Shown piece after piece: positions 24,128 to 31,490 of a DNA stretch of 31,490 nucleotides; position 1 is the first letter of the stretch, and each line of letters begins with the position of its first letter. Position numbers and translations under genes: made by a program. The stretch spans positions 1-31,490 of the forward strand of contig CAMLCW010000010.1 in NCBI GenBank assembly GCA_946478645.1. Reading direction: 5' to 3'. The notes beneath the pieces were generated by a model. That model was not told the DNA's origin. It made no database searches and was given only the letters and a program-made list of their open reading frames with translations. The stretch is from an uncultured Variovorax sp. Its GTDB lineage: Bacteria > Pseudomonadota > Gammaproteobacteria > Burkholderiales > Burkholderiaceae.

Positions 24128-24985
24128 ATGATGGAACGCCCGCTCGATCTCGATGCCGTGCAGGCATTCGTGCGCATCGCCGAACTCGGCAGCTTCACGC
24201 GCGCCGCCGACGTGATGGGGACGACCCAGGCCGCCGTGAGCCTGAAGCTGCGCCGGCTCGAGGACCGTCTGGGTTGGCGGCTCGGGGAGCGCACGCCGCG
24301 CTATGTGCAGCTTTCGGCGCGCGGCGCGGCCTTTCTCGAGCGCGCGCGTGAACTCCTTGCGCTGCACGACCGTGCCCTCGCGGAATTCGCGGGCGCGCGG
24401 CAGCGGCTCGCGATCGGCATCAGCGACCATGTGGCGGGGCCGGAACTGCCGGCGCTGATCGCGCGCATGAATGCACACGATCCGCAATTGCTGATCGAGA
24501 TCCGCATCGCTTCGTCGGGCGACCTGCTCCAGGGCTACGACCGGCGCGAACTCGACACGGTGATCGTGCGCCTGCATGCGGGCCGCAGCGATGGCGAACA
24601 ACTGGCCGAAGAGCGCTTCGGCTGGTTCGCAGCGCCGCATTGGACGCATCGCGCGGACGAGCCACTGCCGATCGCGACCATGGCCGAGCCCTGCGGCGTG
24701 CGCGCGCTGGCTGCGCAATTGCTCGACGCGGCCGGTGAACCCTGGACCGAGATCTTCGTGGGCGGTGGCGTCGCGGCCGTGGCCGCCGCCGTGATGGCCG
24801 GGCTCGGCATCGCCGCACTCGCTCCGCGCATGCTGCCGGCCAGCGCGGTCGATGTCGGCGACCGGCTCGGGTTGCCGCCGCTGCCGCGATTGCCGGTGCT
24901 GCTGCACACCCGGGTCAAGGACGGGCGCTCGCGCGACGCGCTCGACGCGCTCGCGGCAGCCTTCCGCAGCGCAGTGCGCGATTGA
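24128..24985 (+). CDS. LysR-family transcription regulator
   Basis: A 285-residue regulator. The winged HTH (about 6-65) reads LDAVQAFVRIAELGSFTRAADVMGTTQAAVSLKLRRLEDRLG over its length and is canonical. The effector-binding domain follows from about residue 90, with the late GGGVAAVAAAVMAGLGIAALAPRML segment of the second subdomain. The likely target is the divergent tautomerase gene. Tandem ATGs at 24128 and 24131 give practically the same protein. It converges on the MFS gene, with 30 bases between the stops. The inducer is unknown. Confidence 0.92.
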   Translation: MMERPLDLDAVQAFVRIAELGSFTRAADVMGTTQAAVSLKLRRLEDRLGWRLGERTPRYVQLSARGAAFLERARELLALHDRALAEFAGARQRLAIGISDHVAGPELPALIARMNAHDPQLLIEIRIASSGDLLQGYDRRELDTVIVRLHAGRSDGEQLAEERFGWFAAPHWTHRADEPLPIATMAEPCGVRALAAQLLDAAGEPWTEIFVGGGVAAVAAAVMAGLGIAALAPRMLPASAVDVGDRLGLPPLPRLPVLLHTRVKDGRSRDALDALAAAFRSAVRD

Positions 24986-25015
24986 GCCACGCTGCTGCGC
25001 CAGGCTTCTCTACTG

Positions 25016-26281
25016 TCAGCCTTCGCAGGCGACCGTCATGCCGTCACGGCGCCGCGCGTCGCTCCGCGCGCTCGCCAGCGCCCACGCGAACACGCCCAAG
25101 CCCGCCAGCGCGAGCAGCGCGCCGACCCAGCCGGTCGAGGTCCAGCCCAGGCCGGCCGAAATGGCCACGCCGCCGAGCCAGGCGCCGAGCGCATTGGCCA
25201 TGTTGAAGGCCGAATGGTTGAGCGCGGCCGCGAGCGTCTGCGCATCGCCCGCCACGTCCATCAGCCGGATCTGCAACGCCGGGCCGATCGCGACCACGGT
25301 GCCGATCAAAAACACGTTGATCGCGGCGGTCACCACATGGTGCGCCGCGAACGAGAAGGTGGCGAGCACCAGCGCCGACCACGCGAGCAGCCCGCCGATG
25401 GTGCGCATGAGCGACTTGTCGGCCAGCCGCGCGCCCACAAGATTGCCCGTGACCATGCCGAGGCCGAACAACGCCAGCACGAAAGGCACCCCGCCCAGCG
25501 GCAGGCCCGCCACTTCGACCAGCGTCGGCTTGATGTAGCTGAACACCGCGAACATGCCGCCGAAGCCGATGGCGCCGATGCCGAGCGTGAGCCACACCTG
25601 CTTGCGCTTGAGCGCGCCGAGCTCGCGCCACGGGCTGGCGCCGGCGCTGGGCGCCAGGTCGGGAATGTCGCGGCGCAGCAGCACCACCGCCACGAGTGCG
25701 ATCGCACCCACGAAGACGAAGGCAGCGCGCCAGCCGAACAGCTGGCCCAGCCACGCCGCGATCGGCACGCCGACCAGCGTCGCGCCCGTGAGGCCGAGCA
25801 TCACCAGCCCCACCGCGCGTGCCCTGCGCCCCGGCGGCGCGAGCGTGGCGGCCACGAGCGCGGCGACGCCGAAGTAGGTGCCGTGCGGCAGTCCGGTCGC
25901 GAAGCGCAGCAGGTTGAGCGACAGGTACCCGGGCGCCATCGCGCTTGCGAAATTGCCGAGCGCGAACACCGCCATCAGCGCGACCAGCAGCGCGCGGCGG
26001 CCCCAGCCGGCCGCCAGCACGGCGAGCACCGGCGCGCCGACCACCACGCCAAGCGCGTAGGCGCTGATGACGTGGCCGGCCTGCGGAATGCTGACGCCGA
26101 TGTCGCTCGCGACCTCGGGCAGCAGGCCCATGATCACGAACTCGCCGGTGCCGATGGCGAAGCCGCCGACGCCGAGCGCGAGCACGGCGCGCATGAAGCT
26201 GGCCGGCGATGCGGCGGTAGAAGAAGAAGCGGAAATGTCGGTGGTGTCGGCGCCGTCTGGCGCGGTCGGGGAGGCATTCAA
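25016..26281 (-). CDS. MFS exporter, DHA1 family (AraJ/YdhP-like)
   Basis: A 12-TM drug:H+ antiporter-type inner-membrane transporter of about 421 residues. The first helix region FAIGTGEFVIMGLLPEVASDIGVS and the following GAPVLAVLAAGWGRR loop are characteristic of the AraJ/YdhP branch. Substrates in this branch range from sugars to drugs. The start is not obvious. A TTG at 26281 has AGGAG seven bases upstream (26289-26293 on the + strand) and adds a Ser/Ala/Thr-rich 29-residue tail. The ATG at 26194 gives 392 residues but lacks a clear site. A TTGACG-like sequence and a GGG-N4-CCC motif lie further upstream, in the short gap after urtE. Confidence 0.88.
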   Translation of the reverse strand: MNASPTAPDGADTTDISASSSTAASPASFMRAVLALGVGGFAIGTGEFVIMGLLPEVASDIGVSIPQAGHVISAYALGVVVGAPVLAVLAAGWGRRALLVALMAVFALGNFASAMAPGYLSLNLLRFATGLPHGTYFGVAALVAATLAPPGRRARAVGLVMLGLTGATLVGVPIAAWLGQLFGWRAAFVFVGAIALVAVVLLRRDIPDLAPSAGASPWRELGALKRKQVWLTLGIGAIGFGGMFAVFSYIKPTLVEVAGLPLGGVPFVLALFGLGMVTGNLVGARLADKSLMRTIGGLLAWSALVLATFSFAAHHVVTAAINVFLIGTVVAIGPALQIRLMDVAGDAQTLAAALNHSAFNMANALGAWLGGVAISAGLGWTSTGWVGALLALAGLGVFAWALASARSDARRRDGMTVACEG

Positions 26282-26329
26282 GGCCGGGCTCCTGGGATCG
26301 CCCGCCGGCGACGGGCCACGGCCGATTTT

Positions 26330-26341
26330 AGGGTAAACCCT
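26330..26341. promoter_or_regulatory. AGGGT-AA-ACCCT motif between urtE and the MFS gene
   Basis: An inverted repeat with 5-base arms sits about 50 bases upstream of the MFS start, in an AT-richer stretch. It could be an operator or part of the MFS promoter. A similar element lies at 16423-16432. Confidence 0.35.
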
Positions 26342-26361
26342 TATTTCTTGCCGACCACCCG

Positions 26362-27054
26362 TCAAATGGTCACAAGCTGCCGCACGCCCTGCGCTTCCAT
26401 GTCCTTGCCCCGTCCCCGCGCGACCACTTCGCCGCGTTCCATCACCAGGTAGTCGTCGGCCAGTTCCTGCGCGAAGTCGTAGTACTGCTCGCACAGCACG
26501 ATCGCCATGTCGCCGCGGTCGGCCAGCATGCGGATCACGCGGCCGATGTCCTTGATGATGCTCGGCTGGATGCCTTCGGTCGGCTCGTCGAGGATCAGCA
26601 GCTTGGGCGCCGGCGCGAGCGCGCGCGCAATCGCGAGCTGCTGCTGCTGCCCGCCCGAAAGGTCGCCGCCCCGGCGGTGGCGCATCTGCTTGAGCACCGG
26701 GAACAGTTCGAACAGTTCGGCCGGAATCGGCGTGCTGCCGCGCTTGTAGGCCAGACCCATGCGCAGGTTCTCCTCGACCGTGAGCCGCGCGAAGATTTCG
26801 CGCCCCTGCGGCACGAAGCCGATGCCGGCGCGCGCGCGCTCGTAGGGCGTGGCCTTGTGGATCGGCCGGCCTTCGAGCGCGATGCTGCCGCTCTTGATCG
26901 GCACGAGCCCCATCAGCGACTTGAGCAGCGTGGTCTTGCCGACCCCATTGCGGCCCAGCAGCACGGTGACCTTGCCGAGCTGCGCCTCGAAGCTCACGTC
27001 GCGCAGGATGTGGGAGCCGCCGTAGTACTGATGGATGTTCTTGACTGTGAGCAT
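26362..27054 (-). CDS. urtE: Urea ABC transporter ATP-binding protein UrtE
   Basis: One of the two ATPases of the high-affinity urea importer, 230 residues, of the LivF type. Walker A is GRNGVGKTT (about 34-42), the signature LSGGQ (132-136) with the QQQQL stretch, and Walker B LLILDEPTEG (152-161). IHQYYGGSHIL near the start and EGIQPSII are typical of UrtE rather than LivF. The ATG has GGAG six bases upstream. Unlike the other junctions of the operon, this gene is separated from urtD by 145 bases filled with a long hairpin, so its expression may be set apart. Confidence 0.95.
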   Translation of the reverse strand: MLTVKNIHQYYGGSHILRDVSFEAQLGKVTVLLGRNGVGKTTLLKSLMGLVPIKSGSIALEGRPIHKATPYERARAGIGFVPQGREIFARLTVEENLRMGLAYKRGSTPIPAELFELFPVLKQMRHRRGGDLSGGQQQQLAIARALAPAPKLLILDEPTEGIQPSIIKDIGRVIRMLADRGDMAIVLCEQYYDFAQELADDYLVMERGEVVARGRGKDMEAQGVRQLVTI

Positions 27055-27069
27055 GTGGATCTCCGGATT

Positions 27070-27194
27070 CGGACTTCCGGACGCAGAAGGAAGACAAAAA
27101 TTACGCAGAGGTCGCAGAAGAGCACGAACAAATTTGTTGTATTTCCTTTTGCGACTTCTGCGAAACCTTCGCGTCCTCTGCGTCCGGAAGTCCG
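27070..27194. repeat. Long hairpin repeat, copy 2, between urtD and urtE
   Basis: Bases 27070-27087 pair perfectly with 27177-27194, and pairing continues inward with cgcagaggtcgcagaag against a near complement at 27148-27165. The centre is the perfect palindrome aacaaatttgtt (27127-27138). The hairpin begins five bases after the urtD stop and ends five bases before the urtE Shine-Dalgarno, so it occupies the intergenic space exactly. It is the inverted homologue of the element at 2451-2605. The outer stem hexamer differs between copies, but both arms of each copy agree. Confidence 0.85.
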
Positions 27195-27199
27195 TGTTT

Positions 27200-28078
27200 T
27201 CAGCGGCCCAGATAGACCTCGATGACCCGCTCGTCCCCCTGCACCTCGTCGAGCGTGCCCTGCGCCAGCACCGCGCCGTCGCACAGCACCGTCACGATTT
27301 CGGAGATGGTGCGGATGAAGCTCATGTCGTGCTCCACCACCATCAGTGAATGCTTGCCCTTGAGCGTGAGAAACAGCTCCGCGGTGCGTGCGGTTTCCTC
27401 GTCGGTCATGCCGGCCACGGGCTCGTCGAGCAACAGCAGCTTCGGGTCCTGCATCAGCAGCATGCCGATCTCGAGCCACTGCTTCTGGCCGTGGCTCAGG
27501 TTGCCCGCGAGGCGAGACACGCTGTCGGCCAAATGGATGGTCCGCAGCACCTCGGCAAGCCGGTCGCCCTGCGCCGAGTCGAGCCGGAACAGCATCGAGG
27601 CGCGCACGCCCTTGTCGGTCTTGAGCGCGAGCTCGAGGTTCTCGAACACGGTCAGGTGCTCGAACACCGTCGGCTTCTGGAACTTGCGGCCGATGCCGAG
27701 CTGCGCGATCTCGGCCTCGCGGTGGCGCAGCAGGTCAATGGTGCTGCCGAAGAACACGGTGCCCTCGTCGGGCCGCGTCTTGCCGGTGATGATGTCCATC
27801 ATCGTGGTCTTGCCGGCGCCGTTCGGGCCGATGATGCAGCGCAGCTCGCCGGGCGCGATGTCGAGCGAGAGCTTGTTGATCGCCTTGAAGCCGTCGAAGC
27901 TCACGCTGACGTCTTCGAGGTAGAGGATGCGCCCGTGCGTGACGTCGACCTCGCCGGGCGTGGCGATGCGCCCGAAGCCCGCGGCGCGGCCACCCGATTC
28001 GGTCTGGCCCGTGCCCGCATGCAGGCCCGCCGCACGTGCCGTGCGCTCGGCGCCGGCTTCCATCAGGTCGGGCGTCAT
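27200..28078 (-). CDS. urtD: Urea ABC transporter ATP-binding protein UrtD
   Basis: The LivG-type ATPase of the urea importer, 292 residues. Walker A is GPNGAGKTT (about 84-92), the signature is LSHGQKQWLEIGM, which is characteristic of UrtD, and Walker B is LLLLDEPVAGMT. The first 45-50 residues, before YLEDVSVSFDGFKA, are a Gly/Ala-rich tail, probably disordered, that lengthens it beyond a typical UrtD. The ATG overlaps the urtC stop as ATGA, which supports this start. It ends with the VIEVYLGR motif conserved in the family. Confidence 0.95.
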   Translation of the reverse strand: MTPDLMEAGAERTARAAGLHAGTGQTESGGRAAGFGRIATPGEVDVTHGRILYLEDVSVSFDGFKAINKLSLDIAPGELRCIIGPNGAGKTTMMDIITGKTRPDEGTVFFGSTIDLLRHREAEIAQLGIGRKFQKPTVFEHLTVFENLELALKTDKGVRASMLFRLDSAQGDRLAEVLRTIHLADSVSRLAGNLSHGQKQWLEIGMLLMQDPKLLLLDEPVAGMTDEETARTAELFLTLKGKHSLMVVEHDMSFIRTISEIVTVLCDGAVLAQGTLDEVQGDERVIEVYLGR

Positions 28079-29292
28079 GCGCGCGCTCCCTTCGCATCCA
28101 CGGGCAACGACACCATCGCGTCCGGCTCGACGCCCTGCTCTGCCGCCACCGCGCGCCGTGCTTCCTGCACGGGCGCGGCCGCCGGCGCTTTCTCCCTCGA
28201 CAGCCATTTCTTCACCAGCCCGACGATGCCGTTCGGCAGGAACAGCGTCACGGCGATGAACAGCGCGCCCAGAAAGTAGAGCCAGTATTCGGGGTAGGCC
28301 ACCGTGAGCCAGCTCTTCGCACCATTGACGATGAAGGCGCCGATGATCGGGCCGATCAGTGTCGCGCGCCCGCCCACGGCGGCCCAGATCGCGATCTCGA
28401 TGGAATTGGCGGCGCTCATCTCGCCCGGGTTGATGATGCCGACCTGCGGCACGTACAGCGCGCCGGCCACGCCGCACATCACGGCCGAGATGACCCAGAT
28501 CGTGAGCTTGTAGGGCAGCGGGTTGTAGCCCGAGAACATCACGCGCGTCTCGGCGTCGCGGATGGCCTGCAGCACGCGGCCGAACTTGCTGGCGATGAGC
28601 CATTTCGCGAACAGGAAGAAGCCCAGCAGCGTGAGGCCCGTGAGTGCGAACAAGGTCATGCGCATCTCCTGCGTGGCGATCGGGATGCCCAGGATGCGCT
28701 TGAAGTCGGTAAAACCGTTGTTGCCGCCGAAGCCGGTCTCGTTGCGGAAGAACAGCAGCATCGCCGCGAAGGTCATGGCCTGCGTGATGATCGAGAAGTA
28801 CACGCCCTTGATGCGCGAGCGGAACGCGAAGAAGCCGAACACGAACGCGATCAGGCCCGGCACGGCGACGATGAGCAGCAGCGTCATGCCGAAGCTGCCG
28901 CTGAAGGTCCAGTGCCACGGCAGCTCCTTCCAGTCGAGGAACACCATGAAGTCGGGCAGGTCGCTCTTGTAGTTGCCGTCGCGGCCGATCTGGCGCATGA
29001 GGTACATGCCCATCATGTAGCCGCCGAGCGCGAAGAACAGGCCGTGGCCGAGCGAGAGGATGCCGGTGTAGCCCCAGATCAGGTCCATGGCCAGCGCGCA
29101 GATCGCGTAGCACATGATTTTGCCAACCAGCGCCACGGCGTAGTCGCTCATGTGCAGCGCGCTGTTGGCGGGCACCCACATGTTGAGCACCGGCGCGACC
29201 GCGCACACCACGATCAGCGCGACGAAGAAGGCCGTCCAGCCCTTGCCGCTCAGCAGCGGCCCCTTGATTGGAAGTGCGACTGTGTTGCTCAT
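28075..29292 (-). CDS. urtC: Urea ABC transporter permease UrtC
   Basis: The second membrane subunit (LivM type), 405 residues with about eight to ten TM helices. Family marks are LIWGYTGILSLGHGLFFALGGYMMGMYL, FRNETGFGGNNGFTDFK and the cytoplasmic coupling segment AIRDAETRVMFSGYNP. The C-terminal 45 residues (after FLPNGIVGLVKKW) are an Ala-rich tail. The start overlaps the urtB stop and the stop overlaps the urtD start, each by four bases, so urtB, C and D are translationally chained in fixed proportion. Confidence 0.95.
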   Translation of the reverse strand: MSNTVALPIKGPLLSGKGWTAFFVALIVVCAVAPVLNMWVPANSALHMSDYAVALVGKIMCYAICALAMDLIWGYTGILSLGHGLFFALGGYMMGMYLMRQIGRDGNYKSDLPDFMVFLDWKELPWHWTFSGSFGMTLLLIVAVPGLIAFVFGFFAFRSRIKGVYFSIITQAMTFAAMLLFFRNETGFGGNNGFTDFKRILGIPIATQEMRMTLFALTGLTLLGFFLFAKWLIASKFGRVLQAIRDAETRVMFSGYNPLPYKLTIWVISAVMCGVAGALYVPQVGIINPGEMSAANSIEIAIWAAVGGRATLIGPIIGAFIVNGAKSWLTVAYPEYWLYFLGALFIAVTLFLPNGIVGLVKKWLSREKAPAAAPVQEARRAVAAEQGVEPDAMVSLPVDAKGARA

Positions 29293-30872
29293 GCCTCGGC
29301 GCTCCGGCCCTTCATGGCGAAGATGCCCTGGGGTCTCTTTTGAATGAAGATGATGATGAACACGAGCACCGCGATCTTCGCGAGCACCGCGCCGGCCCAA
29401 CCCTCGATGAACTTGTTGAGGATGCCGAGCCCCAGCGCCGCATACACCGTGCCCGCGAGCTGTCCCACGCCGCCCATCACGACCACCATGAAGCTGTCGA
29501 CGATGTAGCTCTGGCCGAGGTCGGGGCCGACGTTGCCGATCTGGCTCAGCGCGCAGCCCGCGAGGCCTGCGATGCCGGAGCCGAGCGCGAAGGCGTACGT
29601 GTCGATGCGTGCGGTGTTCACGCCCATGCACGAAGCGATCGGGCGGTTCTGCGTGACGCCGCGCACGAACAGGCCGAGCCGCGTGCGGCCGATCAGCCAG
29701 CCCATCGCGAGCAGCACCAGCACCGCGAAGACGATGATGCCGATGCGGTTCCACGGCAGCGTGACGTTGCTCAGCATGGTGAAGCCGCCGCTCATCCAGC
29801 CGGGGTTCTCGACGCCGACGTTCTGCGCGCCGAAGATCGAGCGCACGAGCTGCTGCAGCATCAGGCTGATGCCCCAGGTGGCGAGCAGCGTCTCGAGCGG
29901 GCGGCCGTAGAGGAAGCGGATCACGCCGCGCTCGAGCACCGCGCCCACCAGTGCCGACGCCATGAAGGACACTGGAATCGCCGCCACGAGGTACCAGCCG
30001 AAGGCGGCCTCGGGCAGGTAGCGCTGGAACACGCCCTGCATCACGTAGGTGGCGTAGGCGCCGATCATCATCAGCTCGCCGTGCGCCATGTTGATGACGC
30101 CCATCAGGCCGTAGGTGATGGCCAGGCCCAGTGCGGCGAGCAGCAGCACCGAGCCCAGGCTGATGCCGCTGAAGACCGCATTGATGCGGTCGCCCCAGAC
30201 CAGCGCGCCGTCGATGCGCGCGATCGACGCGGTGATCGCCGTCTTGACGGCCGGATCGGTTTCATCGGCGAGGCGCTGGTTGAGCAGCAGCTTGGTGTCG
30301 GGGCTGCTGTGGTCGCCGAGGGCCTCGGCCGCCGCAAGGCGCCTGGTTGTGTCGGCGCTGCCGAGCAGGCTCGCGGCACGCACGCGTTCGAGCTGGGCCT
30401 TGATGCCCGCGTCGGTCTCGGCGGCCAGCGCCTTCTCGACCATCGGCAGGCGCGACTCGTCGGGTTCGGTGAAGAGCGCCCGCGCGGCTTCGGCGCGCAC
30501 TGCCTCGTCCTTGCTCGTGAGACGCAGCGCAGCCTGCGCGGCATCGAGTGCGCCGCGCATCAGGTTGTTGTTGATCACGTCCTCGGCCGTGTCGGGCACC
30601 GGCAGCTCGGCGCCGGTCACGGGGTCGTGCCCCTTGCCGTCCTTCATCACGAAGACCTTGTCTTCGGTGTACTTGACCGCGTCTTCCGACATGGCCTGGA
30701 GGAAGGCGGCGGTTTTGTCGTCGGCCGTGAGCACGGCCTGGTTGAGCGCGGCGATGCGGGCTTCGGAATCGCCCGAGGCGATGGCGCGGGCTTCGTCGGC
30801 GGTCAGCGCGTGGACGGCCGTGGCCATGAAGAGCATGGCGGCGAGTGCGCAGTGAAGGGTTCGTCGAAGCAT
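29289..30872 (-). CDS. urtB: Urea ABC transporter permease UrtB with a long periplasmic N-terminal domain
   Basis: The LivH-type permease, 527 residues. It starts with a signal-like segment (LHCALAAMLFMATAVHA), followed by about 205 residues of Ala-rich helical, HEAT-like periplasmic sequence, and then the membrane core from about residue 230 (VFSGISLGSVLLLAALGLAITYGLMGVINMAHGELMMIGAYATYV spread over 233-277). The GVNTARIDTYAFALGSGIAGLAG coupling region is canonical. The N-terminal extension is seen in many proteobacterial UrtB proteins and its job is not known. Its start at 30872 fits the signal sequence, with only a weak AGG upstream. Further upstream reading frame crosses the repeat and is not coding. 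Confidence 0.93.
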   Translation of the reverse strand: MLRRTLHCALAAMLFMATAVHALTADEARAIASGDSEARIAALNQAVLTADDKTAAFLQAMSEDAVKYTEDKVFVMKDGKGHDPVTGAELPVPDTAEDVINNNLMRGALDAAQAALRLTSKDEAVRAEAARALFTEPDESRLPMVEKALAAETDAGIKAQLERVRAASLLGSADTTRRLAAAEALGDHSSPDTKLLLNQRLADETDPAVKTAITASIARIDGALVWGDRINAVFSGISLGSVLLLAALGLAITYGLMGVINMAHGELMMIGAYATYVMQGVFQRYLPEAAFGWYLVAAIPVSFMASALVGAVLERGVIRFLYGRPLETLLATWGISLMLQQLVRSIFGAQNVGVENPGWMSGGFTMLSNVTLPWNRIGIIVFAVLVLLAMGWLIGRTRLGLFVRGVTQNRPIASCMGVNTARIDTYAFALGSGIAGLAGCALSQIGNVGPDLGQSYIVDSFMVVVMGGVGQLAGTVYAALGLGILNKFIEGWAGAVLAKIAVLVFIIIFIQKRPQGIFAMKGRSAEA

Positions 30873-30895
30873 GTGGGACCTGGAAGTTGGCTCGG

Positions 30896-31011
30896 CTCCC
30901 TCCCCTTCCGGGGGAGGGTTGGGGTGGGGGCACGCGGCGCTCATTCAGGCACTGCGACCAGATCGACCGCCGCCAGCCCCCACCCCTGCCCTCCCCCAGC
31001 GGGGGAGGGAG
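30896..31011. repeat. G-rich inverted repeat between urtA and urtB
   Basis: Arms of 35 bases (30896-30930 and 30977-31011) are complementary with a few mismatches around a 46-base loop. Each arm is itself a small hairpin of the form ccctcccc...gggggaggg. Each also holds four G-runs: 30910-30930 on the + strand, and 30977-30997 on the - strand, which is the strand carried in the urt mRNA. The element starts eight bases after the urtA stop and ends 23 bases before the urtB start. It resembles a dispersed intergenic repeat and could act as a stabilising or attenuating structure. Confidence 0.8.
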
Positions 31012-31019
31012 AAACACAC

Positions 31020-31490
31020 TTACATCGACTTGCCAGCCGGCTGATCCGGCTTCTTGTCGTTGCCTTCGATGTACGGGCTCCACGGCTTGGCCTTCACCGG
31101 GCCCGGCGTCTTCCACACCACGCTGAACTGCCCGTCGGCCTTGATCTCGCCGATGAACACGCTCTTGTGCAGGTGATGGTTCTTCTCGTCCATCTTCGAG
31201 ACGATGCCCGACGGCGCGGTGAAGGTCTGGCCGGCCATCGCCGCGATCACCTTGTCGGTGTCGGTCGACTTGGCCTTCTCGACCGCCTGCTTCCACATGT
31301 GGATGCCGATCCAGGTGGCTTCCATCGGGTCGTTGGTGAGCGGCTTGTCCTTGTGGCCGGCGATGTTCTTGGCCTTGGCGTAGTCGCCCCACTGCTTGAT
31401 GAAGGCGGTGTTGGTCGGGTTCTTGATCGACATGAAGTAGTTCCATGCCGCGAGGTGGCCCACGAGCGGCTTGGTGTCCACGCCGCGCAG
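31020..31490 (-). CDS. urtA: Urea ABC transporter substrate-binding protein UrtA, C-terminal part
   Basis: The periplasmic urea-binding protein, of which only the last 156 residues are in the window. The frame is open to the right edge, so start and signal peptide are outside. Recognisable segments are GHLAAWNYFMSIKNPTN, NDPMEATWIGIHMWKQAVEKA, the HHLHKSVFIGEIKADGQF stretch and WSPYIEGNDKKPD, all characteristic of UrtA among the branched-chain-type binding proteins. It is the first gene of the operon and is followed by a strong inverted repeat, as is common for binding proteins that must be made in excess over their permeases. Confidence 0.94.
   Translation of the reverse strand: MRGVDTKPLVGHLAAWNYFMSIKNPTNTAFIKQWGDYAKAKNIAGHKDKPLTNDPMEATWIGIHMWKQAVEKAKSTDTDKVIAAMAGQTFTAPSGIVSKMDEKNHHLHKSVFIGEIKADGQFSVVWKTPGPVKAKPWSPYIEGNDKKPDQPAGKSM

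Noticed and set aside
1..31490. CRISPR array, tRNA or rRNA genes, insertion sequences, prophage or defence genes
   Set aside because: I looked for repeat-spacer periodicity, tRNA-like T-loop sequences and transposase or integrase motifs on both strands and saw none.

Overview
The window reads as a stretch of chromosome from a GC-rich betaproteobacterium, most likely a Comamonadaceae member close to Variovorax or Acidovorax. I base this on gene content and order (a single LolC/E-type permease followed by lolD, an RpfE-like gene fused by overlap to recJ, CstA with YbdD, a DedA-rhodanese fusion, a complete urt operon), on codon use ending almost always in G or C, and on the two intergenic repeat families. 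This is inference from recall, not a database match. There are no tRNAs, rRNAs, CRISPR arrays, transposases or phage genes. It is a densely packed, largely core-type region.

Left part (1-4800): the 3' part of a short-chain dehydrogenase and a small membrane methyltransferase lie on the + strand. Then, on the - strand, come a PLP-dependent D-amino-acid deaminase, a ClpP paralog and the NADP-type glutamate dehydrogenase gdhA. Between the clp and deaminase genes sits a long hairpin repeat.

Middle-left (4796-10350): lolC-lolD on the - strand export lipoproteins. Divergent from them is a + strand unit of an RpfE-like protein, recJ (four-base overlap) and ureD, a urease accessory gene with no other urease gene in the window. 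Then follow a small - strand cluster (alpha/beta hydrolase, DUF1161 protein, Sel1-type protein) and a large + strand ankyrin-repeat protein with a TTG start.

Middle-right (14043-23520): cstA-ybdD (pyruvate/peptide-type carbon-starvation transporter and its small partner) diverge from an FAD monooxygenase. A long - strand series follows: aldo/keto reductase, DedA-rhodanese fusion, Cache-domain histidine kinase, NarL-type response regulator, DUF938 methyltransferase, NlpC/P60 lipoprotein and a small exported protein. Kinase, regulator and methyltransferase are joined by stop/start overlaps and the DedA-rhodanese gene is 7 bases upstream, so these four look like one transcription unit. It is the most interesting gene set here.

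Right part (23653-31490): a tautomerase diverges from a LysR regulator across a perfect 12-bp palindrome. An MFS exporter follows, then urtE, urtD, urtC, urtB and the 3' part of urtA, the urea ABC uptake system, transcribed right to left. Two different long inverted repeats lie exactly in the two non-overlapping junctions of this operon (urtA/urtB and urtD/urtE), while urtB/urtC and urtC/urtD overlap by four bases. This suggests that the repeats set the relative amounts of binding protein, membrane core and second ATPase. The hairpin in urtD/urtE belongs to the same family as the one at 2451-2605. The outer stems of the two copies differ in sequence but remain fully paired, which is the most striking non-coding signal in the window.
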